This document shows, in pieces, positions 42,366-51,184 of a DNA stretch of 64,000 nt. Under the pieces are notes generated by a model. That model saw nothing but the letters and a program-made list of their open reading frames with translations, ran no database searches and had not been told where the DNA came from. The stretch is from Jiulongibacter sp966250325 (GTDB taxonomy: Bacteria > Bacteroidota > Bacteroidia > Cytophagales > Spirosomataceae), in assembly GCA_966250325.1 (NCBI GenBank), contig CBINGY010000021.1, positions 4,152 through 68,151 on the forward strand, written 5' to 3'. Within the stretch, counting starts at the first letter, position 1, and each line of letters starts with the position of its first letter. The translations under genes were made by a program, and so were the position numbers.

Positions 42366-42836
42366 CCAATATTCTGTTTGGCTGCCTTATTAATTCCGGC
42401 AGATAACAGACAAAACCTTACGCCCAAACGATGCCTGATCAAAACGGAGGGACTAAAAGCTGTAAAAATTCTCAAACCTTATCTGCCTGGAAATAAAACT
42501 CTGGGGTGTGTGTACCGAATTTCATGGGCACTGCCGGGAGGAAAAGTCCAATAAATGGAATGAGAATCCAATTTTTGCACGGATCTGTGTTTTGGCATGA
42601 ATTGATTTGAAGTTTCTTAAAATTTTTTCTTTTCGGTAGAAAAGGCTTCCGAAACGCTTTAAAAGCCTGTTTTTTATACGAAATGAGTTTTTCTCTGTAC
42701 GAAATGTGAAAAAATAAGTACAAAAATCCTTCATTTCTGGTTTTTGGTCTGGCCTTTGAATAAGGATAACCAAACAACAGCACACGAAAACATTCGAAGG
42801 CACAAAATTTATTAAGTACTAAAACAGGTTAAAAAA
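42366..42836. other. Long AT-rich upstream region of the fibre gene cluster
   Basis: These 471 bases carry no credible gene. The two minus-strand open frames (42472-42783 and 42522-42803) overlap each other and have random-looking composition. The region holds a hairpin AGGCTT (42643-42648) / AAGCCT (about 42663-42668) followed by GTTTTTTAT, which could end or attenuate transcripts. It also holds the direct repeats at 42677-42708. No exact TAnnTTTG is present; the nearest is GGTTTTTG around 42739. Confidence 0.45.
42677..42708. promoter_or_regulatory. Two direct repeats 21 bp apart (candidate LytTR-type site)
   Basis: TACGAAATGAG (42677-42687) and TACGAAATGTG (42698-42708) differ by one base and are offset by 21 bp, two helical turns. 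Two short direct repeats with 21-22 bp offset is the geometry of LytTR response-regulator sites. They lie about 130 bp upstream of the first gene of the fibre cluster. Confidence 0.45.
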
Positions 42837-43391
42837 ATGAAAAGAATTGTAAAAGTAATGGCAGTGGCAGCAGTAGCATTCGTATCAGGAACTGTAAATG
42901 CACAAACAACGAGTGATCAGGTAACATTGAACATCAATCTAAATCCGGTTTACACGCTTATTGTAGATGGTAGCCAGAAGACGGTAGATTTAACCTACAA
43001 TACCCGTGAAGATTATGACAAAGGTGTATCTGCTTTAAAGAACAATCATCTTACAGTTTACAGCACAGGTGGTTTCGAAGTAAAGGTTAAAACTGACGGA
43101 GACTTCAAGGCTAAGAGCGGCGAAACGATTGATGCGAAATCTGTATCGGTAGAAGCCTCAAACGGAGATCTTGATAAGAATAACATGATTTCTCCAAGTT
43201 ATTCCAAAGTAGATCTTTCTGCTTCAGACACTCAGTTGATTTCCAGCAAGTCGGGAGGAGTAGATCATAAATTCAATGTGAACTATACCGGGGCAGCAAA
43301 TCATGCCTACGTGAATAAATACATCAGCGGAAACGGCGGAGCCACTTCGGTTTATACCAGCACGCTTACGTATACAATATTAGGGTTGTAA
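42837..43391 (+). CDS. Secreted beta-rich fibre subunit (probable major pilin)
   Basis: A 184-residue protein with a signal peptide (MKRIVKVMAVAAVAFVSGTVNAQ). The mature part has no cysteine and is predicted all beta. Its first strand VTLNINLNPVYTLIV has the alternating hydrophobic pattern of a donor strand. The rest ends in the strand STLTYTILGL. The C-terminal half of the protein at 44258 aligns to it by eye (EVKVK, G-x-TID, LS-x-x-D-x-x-I, F-x-VNY, LTYTI/LQYTI). Position before a PapD-like chaperone gene and a barrel gene suggests it is the main subunit of a surface fibre. I do not recognise the family. Confidence 0.62.
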   Translation: MKRIVKVMAVAAVAFVSGTVNAQTTSDQVTLNINLNPVYTLIVDGSQKTVDLTYNTREDYDKGVSALKNNHLTVYSTGGFEVKVKTDGDFKAKSGETIDAKSVSVEASNGDLDKNNMISPSYSKVDLSASDTQLISSKSGGVDHKFNVNYTGAANHAYVNKYISGNGGATSVYTSTLTYTILGL

Positions 43392-43467
43392 GTATCAAGT
43401 GAATGAATGACGATATGGGTGTGGCAAGTTTTTTGCTGCACCCATTATTATTAAATCCTGAATCGTC

Positions 43468-44265
43468 ATGAGATATTTGTGCATATTCCTATTCTCACTC
43501 ACCTTATCAAAAGGTCTTCTGGCACAAACCGGCATCTCAGTTTCAACGCCGCGTGTTTATTTTCAGGGAAAGGCTGGAGAAACAGTTACTCAGAAAATTA
43601 CAGTCAGAAATGTTAGCGAAAAAAGTCAGCTTGAACTCGCACTCAGCCTTCAGGACTGGACTTATAATGACCTCGGAGAAAACATAGTTTTGCCACCTGA
43701 TTCGCTTCCGATATCCTTTGTAAATTGGGTTACGGTTTCTGAGGGTTCCTATTTTTCGCTGAAACCGGGTGAAGAAAAGGAGCTACACCTGAATGTAACA
43801 GTACCTGCTGATCTCGATCAGAAAAATACGGATGTGAAAACGGCATTGCTTTTTGTAAGCCAGATGAATCCGTCTGAGGATGTGGATTCTGAAGGAACCA
43901 ATATCAAAATAAGTGTCAGATCGGGTGTAAAACTCTATTTCAGACCCTCAAAACCTGAAATGAGATCCATTGAAGTCACTGGCCTACGATTTGATCAGGA
44001 TCGTAAAGAACTGGAGTTATCCTTTGATAACCTGGGAAACACCTGGACAGACGGTAAGATTTATACCAGTCTTTTAAATACCGCTACCGGAAAGGAAATA
44101 ACTATGGAAGAATTTATCTTTTACACCTTACCCGGGAAAAAGCGAATAAGCCGAATAGAACTGCCGCAAGAGGTAGCAAAGGGCAATTACGTAGCCACTG
44201 TGCTCATAAATTACGGAGATGATTCAGAAATGGCGGCTGCAGAGCTCAGTTTTTCCTATGAATAG
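43468..44265 (+). CDS. PapD-like periplasmic chaperone
   Basis: A 265-residue protein with a signal peptide (MRYLCIFLFSLTLSKGLLAQ) and two Ig-like domains joined by KLYFRPSKPEMRSIEV. The first begins ISVSTPRVYFQGKAGETVTQKITVRN, the pattern of the pilus-chaperone N-terminal domain, and continues with FSLKPGEEKELHLNV. The second, from about residue 165, ends NYVATVLINYGDDSEMAA. Chaperones of this fold hold fibre subunits in the periplasm by lending a beta strand. The pilus-specific conserved Arg/Lys pair cannot be assigned with confidence. The next gene starts inside its last codons (8-base overlap). Confidence 0.68.
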   Translation: MRYLCIFLFSLTLSKGLLAQTGISVSTPRVYFQGKAGETVTQKITVRNVSEKSQLELALSLQDWTYNDLGENIVLPPDSLPISFVNWVTVSEGSYFSLKPGEEKELHLNVTVPADLDQKNTDVKTALLFVSQMNPSEDVDSEGTNIKISVRSGVKLYFRPSKPEMRSIEVTGLRFDQDRKELELSFDNLGNTWTDGKIYTSLLNTATGKEITMEEFIFYTLPGKKRISRIELPQEVAKGNYVATVLINYGDDSEMAAAELSFSYE

Positions 44266-45313
44266 AAGGAGGATTATTATTCTGGTAGTACTGTCATTCG
44301 TCAGCCTTTTTTCAAAGGCCCAAACTTTTGGTTTTAATGCCTGGGGTAACGGATATATGGGGGTAAACAATTTCAGTGGAAATCAGTCAAAAGACGCGGT
44401 TGTTATTCGTATGGAATGCAGCTGTGCTCCTATCATAAATGTACCCAACTGGAAGATTTCTGCCAGAGTGACACAGCCCATAAAGTCAACAGATGGAACC
44501 CGAACTTTTCCTCCTGAAATGATCAGCCTTCAGCCAAACAGAACGGTAGGGAATCAAACTCCCGGCCCCGTTCCAAGTATCTCGCAAATTGGTATGCCGG
44601 CTAGCGTTCCTCTAAGTTTGTCAGAAGTGTTCTTGGTACCTCAGTCCAATGCCCGTTTACGAAACGAGTCGTATTATTTCTACACCGAGCTGTATTTTGA
44701 TCTTACTGTTGCGGGGGGTGCCTATCTGGCAGATTTACAGGGGGGGTATACACAAAAGAGGTACCCGGTAAACCTGGAGTTTACGTTTTATGGAGCAAAT
44801 AATCAGCCATTGGGGTCAAAATCATACAAATACTATATCGACGTTTTTAAGCTTTCAGGTGCTCCCACAGAAGATAAATCATATACCCTTTCAATTAACG
44901 GTGGTGCCCGAAGTGGCAATCTCGTATTGCAAAGCCGTGCAGATTATCAGAATGGTACCAGTGTTACCTACAGCGGAGGTCTGACGGTACGCACCAATAC
45001 AGATTACGAGGTAAAGGTAAAAGCTCTGGCTCCTGCCTTTTCACATGAGGGCCATACGATAGATCTCGATGTGGTCAATATGAACCTTACCTCTGCATCT
45101 TCTTCTGTAAGCAGTTTAAACTCCATAACTCTTTCTACCGGAGATCAGGTAATTGCTAGAGGTTCTTCTACCGGAAAGCAAGACCTCCATTTTGATGTGA
45201 ATTATTACATCAATCAGGCCAATAGAAATAAACTGATTTACGCCTGGAAAAAGCCCGGTTATCAGACAACAGCTTACGGTGTTTCTTTACAGTACACCAT
45301 TACTCCTCCCTAA
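44258..45313 (+). CDS. Two-domain fibre subunit (probable tip adhesin)
   Basis: A 351-residue secreted protein. The start is the ATG at 44258, which gives a proper signal peptide (MNRRRIIILVVLSFVSLFSKAQ); an upstream ATG at 44219 would not. The N-terminal half (about 23-205) has C54 and C56 in RMECSCAPII and is unlike the first subunit. The C-terminal half (about 215-351) matches the cluster's first subunit by eye (YTLSINGG, YEVKVKALA, GHTIDLDVVNM, LHFDVNYYINQANR, LQYTITPP). Two-domain adhesins of chaperone-usher fibres have the same plan: a binding domain then a pilin domain. The binding target is unknown. Confidence 0.58.
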   Translation: MNRRRIIILVVLSFVSLFSKAQTFGFNAWGNGYMGVNNFSGNQSKDAVVIRMECSCAPIINVPNWKISARVTQPIKSTDGTRTFPPEMISLQPNRTVGNQTPGPVPSISQIGMPASVPLSLSEVFLVPQSNARLRNESYYFYTELYFDLTVAGGAYLADLQGGYTQKRYPVNLEFTFYGANNQPLGSKSYKYYIDVFKLSGAPTEDKSYTLSINGGARSGNLVLQSRADYQNGTSVTYSGGLTVRTNTDYEVKVKALAPAFSHEGHTIDLDVVNMNLTSASSSVSSLNSITLSTGDQVIARGSSTGKQDLHFDVNYYINQANRNKLIYAWKKPGYQTTAYGVSLQYTITPP

Positions 45314-45332
45314 TAATTGGATTACAAAAGTT

Positions 45333-48300
45333 TTGAAACCTTTTCGCTTTAAGAAAATATCGATCATAACGCTGGCAGCAGCTCTTTCTTCGGTTCCCTT
45401 CATTTGGGGATATCTGAAGACAGGAGGTGAGATTTTTTCTTACGCTAAAGAAAAGTCTAAGCAAGAACAATTGGCCACGCCGGAGCCTTCCGGAAGTCTG
45501 CCGAAAAGGCCTGAGGTAGAAAAACAGGATAGTCTTTTTGAATATTTCCGGTCTGAATCACCAACGGATACTTTTACGGTTTCCGTAAATAAAGAGAAGA
45601 CGCTGATTCAACAGGAAATAACCAGTGGAGCCAGTGCCGCTGCCACTAAAGTCGATAGGATTGACTCTGCGGAAATGAGACCGGCCATACTTCCCGTGAA
45701 TATCCCAACCCCGGAAATTGAAATCCCGAAGAATACAGAAATAAAACTTTTGGATGAACCCGGAGCTTTGCATTTAATGAATCTGGAAGCCCCTGAACAT
45801 CTTGATCAGGATGAGAAAAGAATGCTGAAGGCAACAATCAGGCTTTCAAATCCGATTGAAAAGGATTTTCATGGAAGACTTACCATTGGGCTCCCTAACG
45901 GCGTAAGAAGTATTTCTGCCACCGAAGTGGATGTAGAAATTAAGGGTGGAGAGGCTTTATTTGTTCCTGTTAGGCTTCTGGCCACAGATATGAGAGATCT
46001 GGGGGCAGGAAACGAAATCGCCTATACACTCAAAGATGAGTATGGAAGAGAGGTAAGTTCAGGCAAAACCCGGATCGGCTTCACAGAGAGAATCAATCTG
46101 CAGCTGACCGTTGATCAGCCAGTTCTTAGCGTATTTCAATTGAATGATTCCCTCACGCTTTCTGCACGTGTTATAAACCGGGGAAATGTAGATCAAATGG
46201 TATTAGTGGTAATGAGTATGCAGATTAATAATTCGGAAAGACGATTTTTTGAATTAAAAGGAAATGTAACCGCCGGAGGAAACAGGCTTTTTGAAATGAA
46301 GATTTGGCCCAGGGCTGAAATGTTTCAGAATGGTTCGCTTAGGGTCAATATCTCCGGAATGAGAGGGTATGAAAAACAGGTATTTGGTAATGCCCTGCTC
46401 ACTGTACAGAGTGTGGTTTCGTCCAGAAAGTTCATTGACAATGATTTGTATTCGATAAATCTTCTGGATAATCAAACCATTCCAAATGATATAACCCTAA
46501 GTTACCGAAGTTTTGCCGGAAACAATATCTATCAGATCATGGGCGGAGGTCACATGAACCTGCCCGCCGGAAACCTAGCATTACAGGGTCTTATCTATAA
46601 ATCGGCGAGTCAAAGTGAATGGATAGGTTTAAATACCCGTCTCACATACCAGTACAACAATGCCAGCATTGCCCTGGGTAATATCAATGAACAACTGGAG
46701 TATTCCCTCATGGGCAGAGGCTTAAAGACCGTGCTTTCTGATGCCAGTCGAAAGAATACCCTGAAAATCGGAGTGGTTGACAATCAATTCAACCTATTCA
46801 GTCAAAGAAACCTGTTTGAGAATGGCTACAGTTTTTATGTGAAAGGGGAGTTGGGAGAGCCTACCGCTGTTACGAAAACAGACGTTTCGTATCTGTTTCG
46901 GGACGATGCCTGGGAGCGTGCAAAACACCATATGGCAGGAGCCGAGCAAAGGTGGCAGAAAGGAAATAACTGGCGACTATTAGTGAAGTCTTACGGAGGC
47001 ATATCATCTTATTATGAAGCTGGTAAAACTTCTCCCTCTGGTGCGGCAGAAATGCAATACAGTGGCCAGATTGCCGATGGTACCCAATTGGCCGGAAACT
47101 TTTATCATAGCACCAGGTATTTTCCCGGAAATCGTCGTGGTCTTACCAGCCTTCAGCAGAGTGCAGGAAAAAACCTCGGTACAGCTTCCATGCTCAGAGC
47201 GAATGCTTTTTATACGAGAGTAGCTCCCAGATCTCATCAGTATAATCTGGAAATGGAAACCGAAACGGCTCGTCTGGATCTGGATTATTCTACCCATAAA
47301 TCAGGAGGACTGGCTCTGGGGTTAGGTTATCAGCGGCAATTCGAATACGGCAACTATAACTACCTGGGTACTATCGATGAACAGAACGCGGGGGACAGGG
47401 CCGTTACAAATGCCCACCGCTTAATAGAGTACCTCAACTGGACCAGCCCGAATTCTAAGTATACCATTCACACGGGAATAGAAAACGGAATGGTTCAGAA
47501 CATATACAGCAAAAAATGGACCCCGCAATTCAGGGTAAATACCAGTCTTAATCTGGGATCGGTTAGCCTGAACGGTACGTATCAGTACGGAGGATATTTT
47601 CTAAGTGAGCAGCGATTTGCTCAGCAAATGGGCAGAACTACTCAGCGATTCATTTTGAGCAGTTTTGTGAGAAAAAATCTGTTTAGAAATAAGCTTTCAG
47701 TAGGTGCCGGTGGTAATTACACCAAAGATTTCGCACTGGGAAATACCAGCTCTGCTTTTCTTAATTTGAAACATCAACTTACAGGAAACTATTCGGTGTT
47801 CGTAAATAACATGGTTTATAATTACGCCTATAGTACAGATGCTTCTGTGAACACCTATAACCGAACTTTCTATAACGTAGAGGCAGGGTTACAGATATCC
47901 ATGGACAAGATTAAACCCATCACGGGTAAAAAAAGCCGAATACTTATTTCTGCTTTTTATGACATCAATGGAAATCGGATGATGGATGAAGGTGAACTGC
48001 CCGCTCCCGATTACCTCATTGAACTGGATGGTAAGGCCTTCCTGACAGACGGTGCCGGAAAAGTCATGTATTCATCGGTGCCGTTCGGAGTGTATAAAAT
48101 ACCTGCCGCGGCGGGTTCAGGTTGGTTTAATGATGAATTCGTTTTTCAGGTTGATGATTTTAAGGAAAATATCTCCATGCCGCTGCATCAGGCAGGTACT
48201 GTTCGCGGTCAGGTGGAGTATGCCTATAACAAGGTAAAGGCCAGAGAATTTCTTCCCAGGCAATCGGGGATTTCGTTTAGAATTACCCGGAAAGGAGAAC

Positions 48301-48521
48301 AGGTAGACGAAGTAGTCAGTAATAACGAGGGCAATTTCCTGGCCTTTCTTCCCAGTGGAGAGTATACCATAGAAATTGAAGAGAATATGATGGATGAAAA
48401 TGTGGTAGTACTCAAACCCACGCAACAATTCACGGTTCAGTCGGGCAAAATTACCACTCTGGAAACCTTCGTTCTTCAGGTTAAAAATAAGCAGATTAAC
48501 ATCCGCAAGTTTATTCAGTAA
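45333..48521 (+). CDS. Usher-like outer-membrane beta-barrel protein
   Basis: About 1062 residues from a TTG at 45333. There is no ATG near the start; the TTG gives MKPFRFKKISIITLAAALSS, a basic then hydrophobic export sequence. The frame is open from 45279, inside the previous gene. Order: a low-complexity linker to ~150; two Ig-like domains ~160-365 (KATIRLSNPIEKDFHGRLTI; NDSLTLSARVINRGNVDQMV); a region of alternating strands ~370-865 with aromatic pairs, as in a large beta-barrel; then two Cna-B/SdrD-like domains ~868-1062, the first with FYDINGNRMMDEGELPAPDY, a D-x-N-x-N calcium-type loop. Ushers of the CS1/alpha type also join a barrel to C-terminal beta domains. A TonB box or plug is not seen. 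Confidence 0.6.
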   Translation: MKPFRFKKISIITLAAALSSVPFIWGYLKTGGEIFSYAKEKSKQEQLATPEPSGSLPKRPEVEKQDSLFEYFRSESPTDTFTVSVNKEKTLIQQEITSGASAAATKVDRIDSAEMRPAILPVNIPTPEIEIPKNTEIKLLDEPGALHLMNLEAPEHLDQDEKRMLKATIRLSNPIEKDFHGRLTIGLPNGVRSISATEVDVEIKGGEALFVPVRLLATDMRDLGAGNEIAYTLKDEYGREVSSGKTRIGFTERINLQLTVDQPVLSVFQLNDSLTLSARVINRGNVDQMVLVVMSMQINNSERRFFELKGNVTAGGNRLFEMKIWPRAEMFQNGSLRVNISGMRGYEKQVFGNALLTVQSVVSSRKFIDNDLYSINLLDNQTIPNDITLSYRSFAGNNIYQIMGGGHMNLPAGNLALQGLIYKSASQSEWIGLNTRLTYQYNNASIALGNINEQLEYSLMGRGLKTVLSDASRKNTLKIGVVDNQFNLFSQRNLFENGYSFYVKGELGEPTAVTKTDVSYLFRDDAWERAKHHMAGAEQRWQKGNNWRLLVKSYGGISSYYEAGKTSPSGAAEMQYSGQIADGTQLAGNFYHSTRYFPGNRRGLTSLQQSAGKNLGTASMLRANAFYTRVAPRSHQYNLEMETETARLDLDYSTHKSGGLALGLGYQRQFEYGNYNYLGTIDEQNAGDRAVTNAHRLIEYLNWTSPNSKYTIHTGIENGMVQNIYSKKWTPQFRVNTSLNLGSVSLNGTYQYGGYFLSEQRFAQQMGRTTQRFILSSFVRKNLFRNKLSVGAGGNYTKDFALGNTSSAFLNLKHQLTGNYSVFVNNMVYNYAYSTDASVNTYNRTFYNVEAGLQISMDKIKPITGKKSRILISAFYDINGNRMMDEGELPAPDYLIELDGKAFLTDGAGKVMYSSVPFGVYKIPAAAGSGWFNDEFVFQVDDFKENISMPLHQAGTVRGQVEYAYNKVKAREFLPRQSGISFRITRKGEQVDEVVSNNEGNFLAFLPSGEYTIEIEENMMDENVVVLKPTQQFTVQSGKITTLETFVLQVKNKQINIRKFIQ

Positions 48522-48663
48522 ACTTCGGCTCCAGCTATTACCTGGCCACTTTGATCAGGAGTTTCAAAAAAAGAATGTCGGAAGCAGTTTCCTTGAATAT
48601 GAAGCGGGATCCGGGTAGTTTCGCGAATGGCAGAAGGATAATCGAAGAAAGCAAACAAAGACC

Positions 48664-49146
48664 TCAGACTTGTTTCACTTTCATCATTTTGATCAAATAA
48701 ATGAAGATACCGAGAAATAGAGCAGCCATAAGCCCCCAAAACAAGTAGTTATCTAGTTCAGGTATTTCCTGAGAGGTGGAATTAGCAATCGTGATCCAGC
48801 TGAAATAAACAGAGAAAATGCCCATCCAGAACGTAATAAAAGCAAGAAGTTCAAGGCTCAAAGAATGAAGTCTGTTCACATTTTCCTGAGTAACCGTAAC
48901 CGGATAGTTCATCATCATGGGGTCCAATGTACCTGACCAATGAAGCAAAAACATAACGGCACCCATAATAGGGAAAAATAAGGCAGCAGACCAGCGGGAA
49001 CCATACCCGTTTGGGTTACCAGAGGCATCGTAATGAATGGGTACACGCTCCGGCAGTAAATCAAAGTGGAAGAAATAGTAAACCACAGCTACTATCAGTA
49101 GCAGAAATCCTAAAATTTTAAGTTTCGTACTCACCCCTGATTTCAT
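48664..49146 (-). CDS. DUF1648 domain-containing membrane protein
   Basis: A 160-residue inner-membrane protein with four helices. The DUF1648 motif is seen after the first helix: LPERVPIHYDASGNPNGYGSRW. Members in Gram-positive bacteria include SdpI-type immunity proteins; the role in Bacteroidota is unknown. It is downstream of nadA on the same strand with 33 bases between. The 142 bases to the usher-like gene hold nothing I can recognise. Confidence 0.85.
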   Translation of the reverse strand: MKSGVSTKLKILGFLLLIVAVVYYFFHFDLLPERVPIHYDASGNPNGYGSRWSAALFFPIMGAVMFLLHWSGTLDPMMMNYPVTVTQENVNRLHSLSLELLAFITFWMGIFSVYFSWITIANSTSQEIPELDNYLFWGLMAALFLGIFIYLIKMMKVKQV

Positions 49147-49179
49147 GGCTACTTTTTGAGTTTAATCTTATCTGAATGA

Positions 49180-50148
49180 TCAAAGGCCAAACTGTGCGGA
49201 GATTTCCAGCATACGATCAATAGGTGCCTTGGCTGCTTTAAGAATCTCGTCAGAGAGAATAATTTCAGGAGTTTCATCCCGCAAACAGAGATATAATTTC
49301 TCCATCGTATTGAGTTTCATGTGGGGGCAATCCTGGCACGCCTGGCAGGCATGGCCGTTCAGAGCGGTAGGTGCCACATGAAAAATCTTATCCGGAGAAG
49401 CCTTCTTCATCTGATGCAGAATGCCTGATTCGGTAGCCACAATAAACTCCTTGGCGGGGCTGCTGATCGTATATTTCAACAAGCCGGTGGTAGATCCTAC
49501 ATACGCTGCCCTATCTAAAACCGGTTTTTCGCTTTCGGGATGAGCAATCACCACGGCATTCGGGTATTGCTCTTTCATTTTATCGATGAGCTCGGCACTG
49601 AAGGTTTCATGAACCATGCAGGCTCCATCCCATAAGATCATGTTTCGGCCTGTTTTTCTGTTCAGGTAATTGCCCAGATTTTTGTCTGGTGCAAAGATGA
49701 TCTGCTGATCTTTCGGCACACTTTCTACGATTTTGACGGCATTGGTACTGGTGCAAACAATGTCTGTAAGTGTCTTCAGTTCTGCTGAGCAGTTGACGTA
49801 AGAAATCACCAGAGCATCGGGGTGCTGAGCTTTGAATGCCGAAAACTTATCTGCCGGAGCCGATTCTTCCAGCGAGCAGCCGGCATTGAAATCAGGAAGG
49901 ACCACCTTCTTTTTCGGGGAGAGAATTTTGGCTGTTTCAGCCATAAACCGTACCCCGGCAAATACGATGATATCTGCCTCGGTTTTTGCCGCCTGTTGCG
50001 AGAGACCCAGGCTATCGCCTATATAATCTGCAATATCCTGTATGTCACCTGTCTGGTAATAATGAGCCAGAATTACGGCATTTTTTTCCTTTTTCAGACG
50101 GGCTATTTCTGCTACGAAATCGATTTTTTCTTCAGTGAGTAATTCCAT
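49180..50148 (-). CDS. nadA: Quinolinate synthase A
   Basis: A 322-residue [4Fe-4S] enzyme of NAD synthesis that condenses iminoaspartate with dihydroxyacetone phosphate. Seen: ILAHYYQTGDIQDIADYIGDSL, the cluster cysteines C120 (VNCSAELK), C177 (GACMVHETF) and C274 in CQACQDCPHMKLN, and VGSTTGLLKY. No nadB or nadC is adjacent. It lies 6 bases downstream of a secreted repeat protein gene, so they may be co-transcribed although unrelated in function. Confidence 0.96.
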   Translation of the reverse strand: MELLTEEKIDFVAEIARLKKEKNAVILAHYYQTGDIQDIADYIGDSLGLSQQAAKTEADIIVFAGVRFMAETAKILSPKKKVVLPDFNAGCSLEESAPADKFSAFKAQHPDALVISYVNCSAELKTLTDIVCTSTNAVKIVESVPKDQQIIFAPDKNLGNYLNRKTGRNMILWDGACMVHETFSAELIDKMKEQYPNAVVIAHPESEKPVLDRAAYVGSTTGLLKYTISSPAKEFIVATESGILHQMKKASPDKIFHVAPTALNGHACQACQDCPHMKLNTMEKLYLCLRDETPEIILSDEILKAAKAPIDRMLEISAQFGL

Positions 50149-50154
50149 GGAATG

Positions 50155-51081
50155 TCAATTAGGACAGCTGTATTCCCAGGTTTTGGTGTTTGCCAGCTGA
50201 TTTTGGTCATTGAAAGTTCTTTCTTCGGTCAGTTGATTAAACGCATTGTAATCACGTTCTATCCGTGAAGAGAATGTGCCGCGATACCAAAAAGTTTCCT
50301 CCAGTGGAAAACCCCCGGAGTTATTGCGGTAGCTAATCTCGTAATCGGTGGTAGCATTGCGGTCTATTCGTGTTCTTTTGACCAACCCTGAATTGTCGTA
50401 TAAGAACTTTGTCTGGCCTATCATTTTTCCATTCAGAAAGGTGCTGTCTGCCAGAATTTCTGACCTGGCGTTATATCGGGAATAGGTTTCATGAATCATG
50501 TTACCCACAACATCATTTCGTTTCTGATACAGCGGCTTACCGGCTTCATTGTAGGTATTGACCAGCTCCTGCATGAGTTCGTTGTTTCGGCCTCGCAACT
50601 CATATCGTAAAATTTTGCCAGAAGGGTCTTTGGTGGTCACTTCTTTGCCGCTTTGCTGTCCGTTATTTTCAAAATAGGCCTTTTCAAACGCTCCGTTGAC
50701 CTCCTGTGTCAGCGATCGGATTTCATTGGTACCTGCAGGATCTGTACTCTCCCGCTCATCAATAAGTCTGCCGCGACCATCATACCGGAAAAACGTAGCA
50801 CTTTTAAACGTTTCATTATGATACTGCGTAACTTTTATAAGAAAGCCTTTTTCATTGTATTCAAAAACACGATTGGTGGAGTAGGCACCATCGTAAGGAG
50901 ATTGATGAACCTTAATTTCTTCAGTTATCTGGCCATTGTTATTATATGAATTTCGCTGGTCCAGAATTATAACACCATTTGACGTGTTTTGATGACGAAG
51001 TAAAAGACAATCTGACTGACCCCAAACCAACGCAGGCCAGGTGATGAGAATAAATTGAAGAACACGTTTCGGCAAGGCCAT
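50155..51081 (-). CDS. Secreted YD-repeat-like protein
   Basis: A 308-residue protein with a signal peptide (MALPKRVLQFILITWPALVWG). The rest is a string of about ten short beta hairpins of the form Y-N-x-x-G-x-(L/I)-x-x-x (YNNNGQITEEI, YNEKGFLIKVTQY, YDGRGRLIDERES, YDNSGLVKRTRID, YNAFNQLTEERTF). These are as in RHS/YD or 'toxB-like' antigen repeats, which form beta-sheet shells or superhelices. No toxin C-terminus or cleavage site is present. Function is unknown. Confidence 0.68.
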   Translation of the reverse strand: MALPKRVLQFILITWPALVWGQSDCLLLRHQNTSNGVIILDQRNSYNNNGQITEEIKVHQSPYDGAYSTNRVFEYNEKGFLIKVTQYHNETFKSATFFRYDGRGRLIDERESTDPAGTNEIRSLTQEVNGAFEKAYFENNGQQSGKEVTTKDPSGKILRYELRGRNNELMQELVNTYNEAGKPLYQKRNDVVGNMIHETYSRYNARSEILADSTFLNGKMIGQTKFLYDNSGLVKRTRIDRNATTDYEISYRNNSGGFPLEETFWYRGTFSSRIERDYNAFNQLTEERTFNDQNQLANTKTWEYSCPN

Positions 51082-51184
51082 AACTTTCAGTTAAAGCGTC
51101 GAAATTACGAAGTTTTGATATCTATTCATAAATTGCCCCGCGTCTAAATGGGCTGAATTTTATTTATCGTTTGCGATCATAACC

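Noticed and set aside
42472..42803. Two overlapping minus-strand open frames of about 100 codons upstream of the fibre cluster
   Set aside because: They overlap in different frames, are rich in K, F and N as expected from AT-rich DNA, and match no family; the region has regulatory-looking repeats instead.
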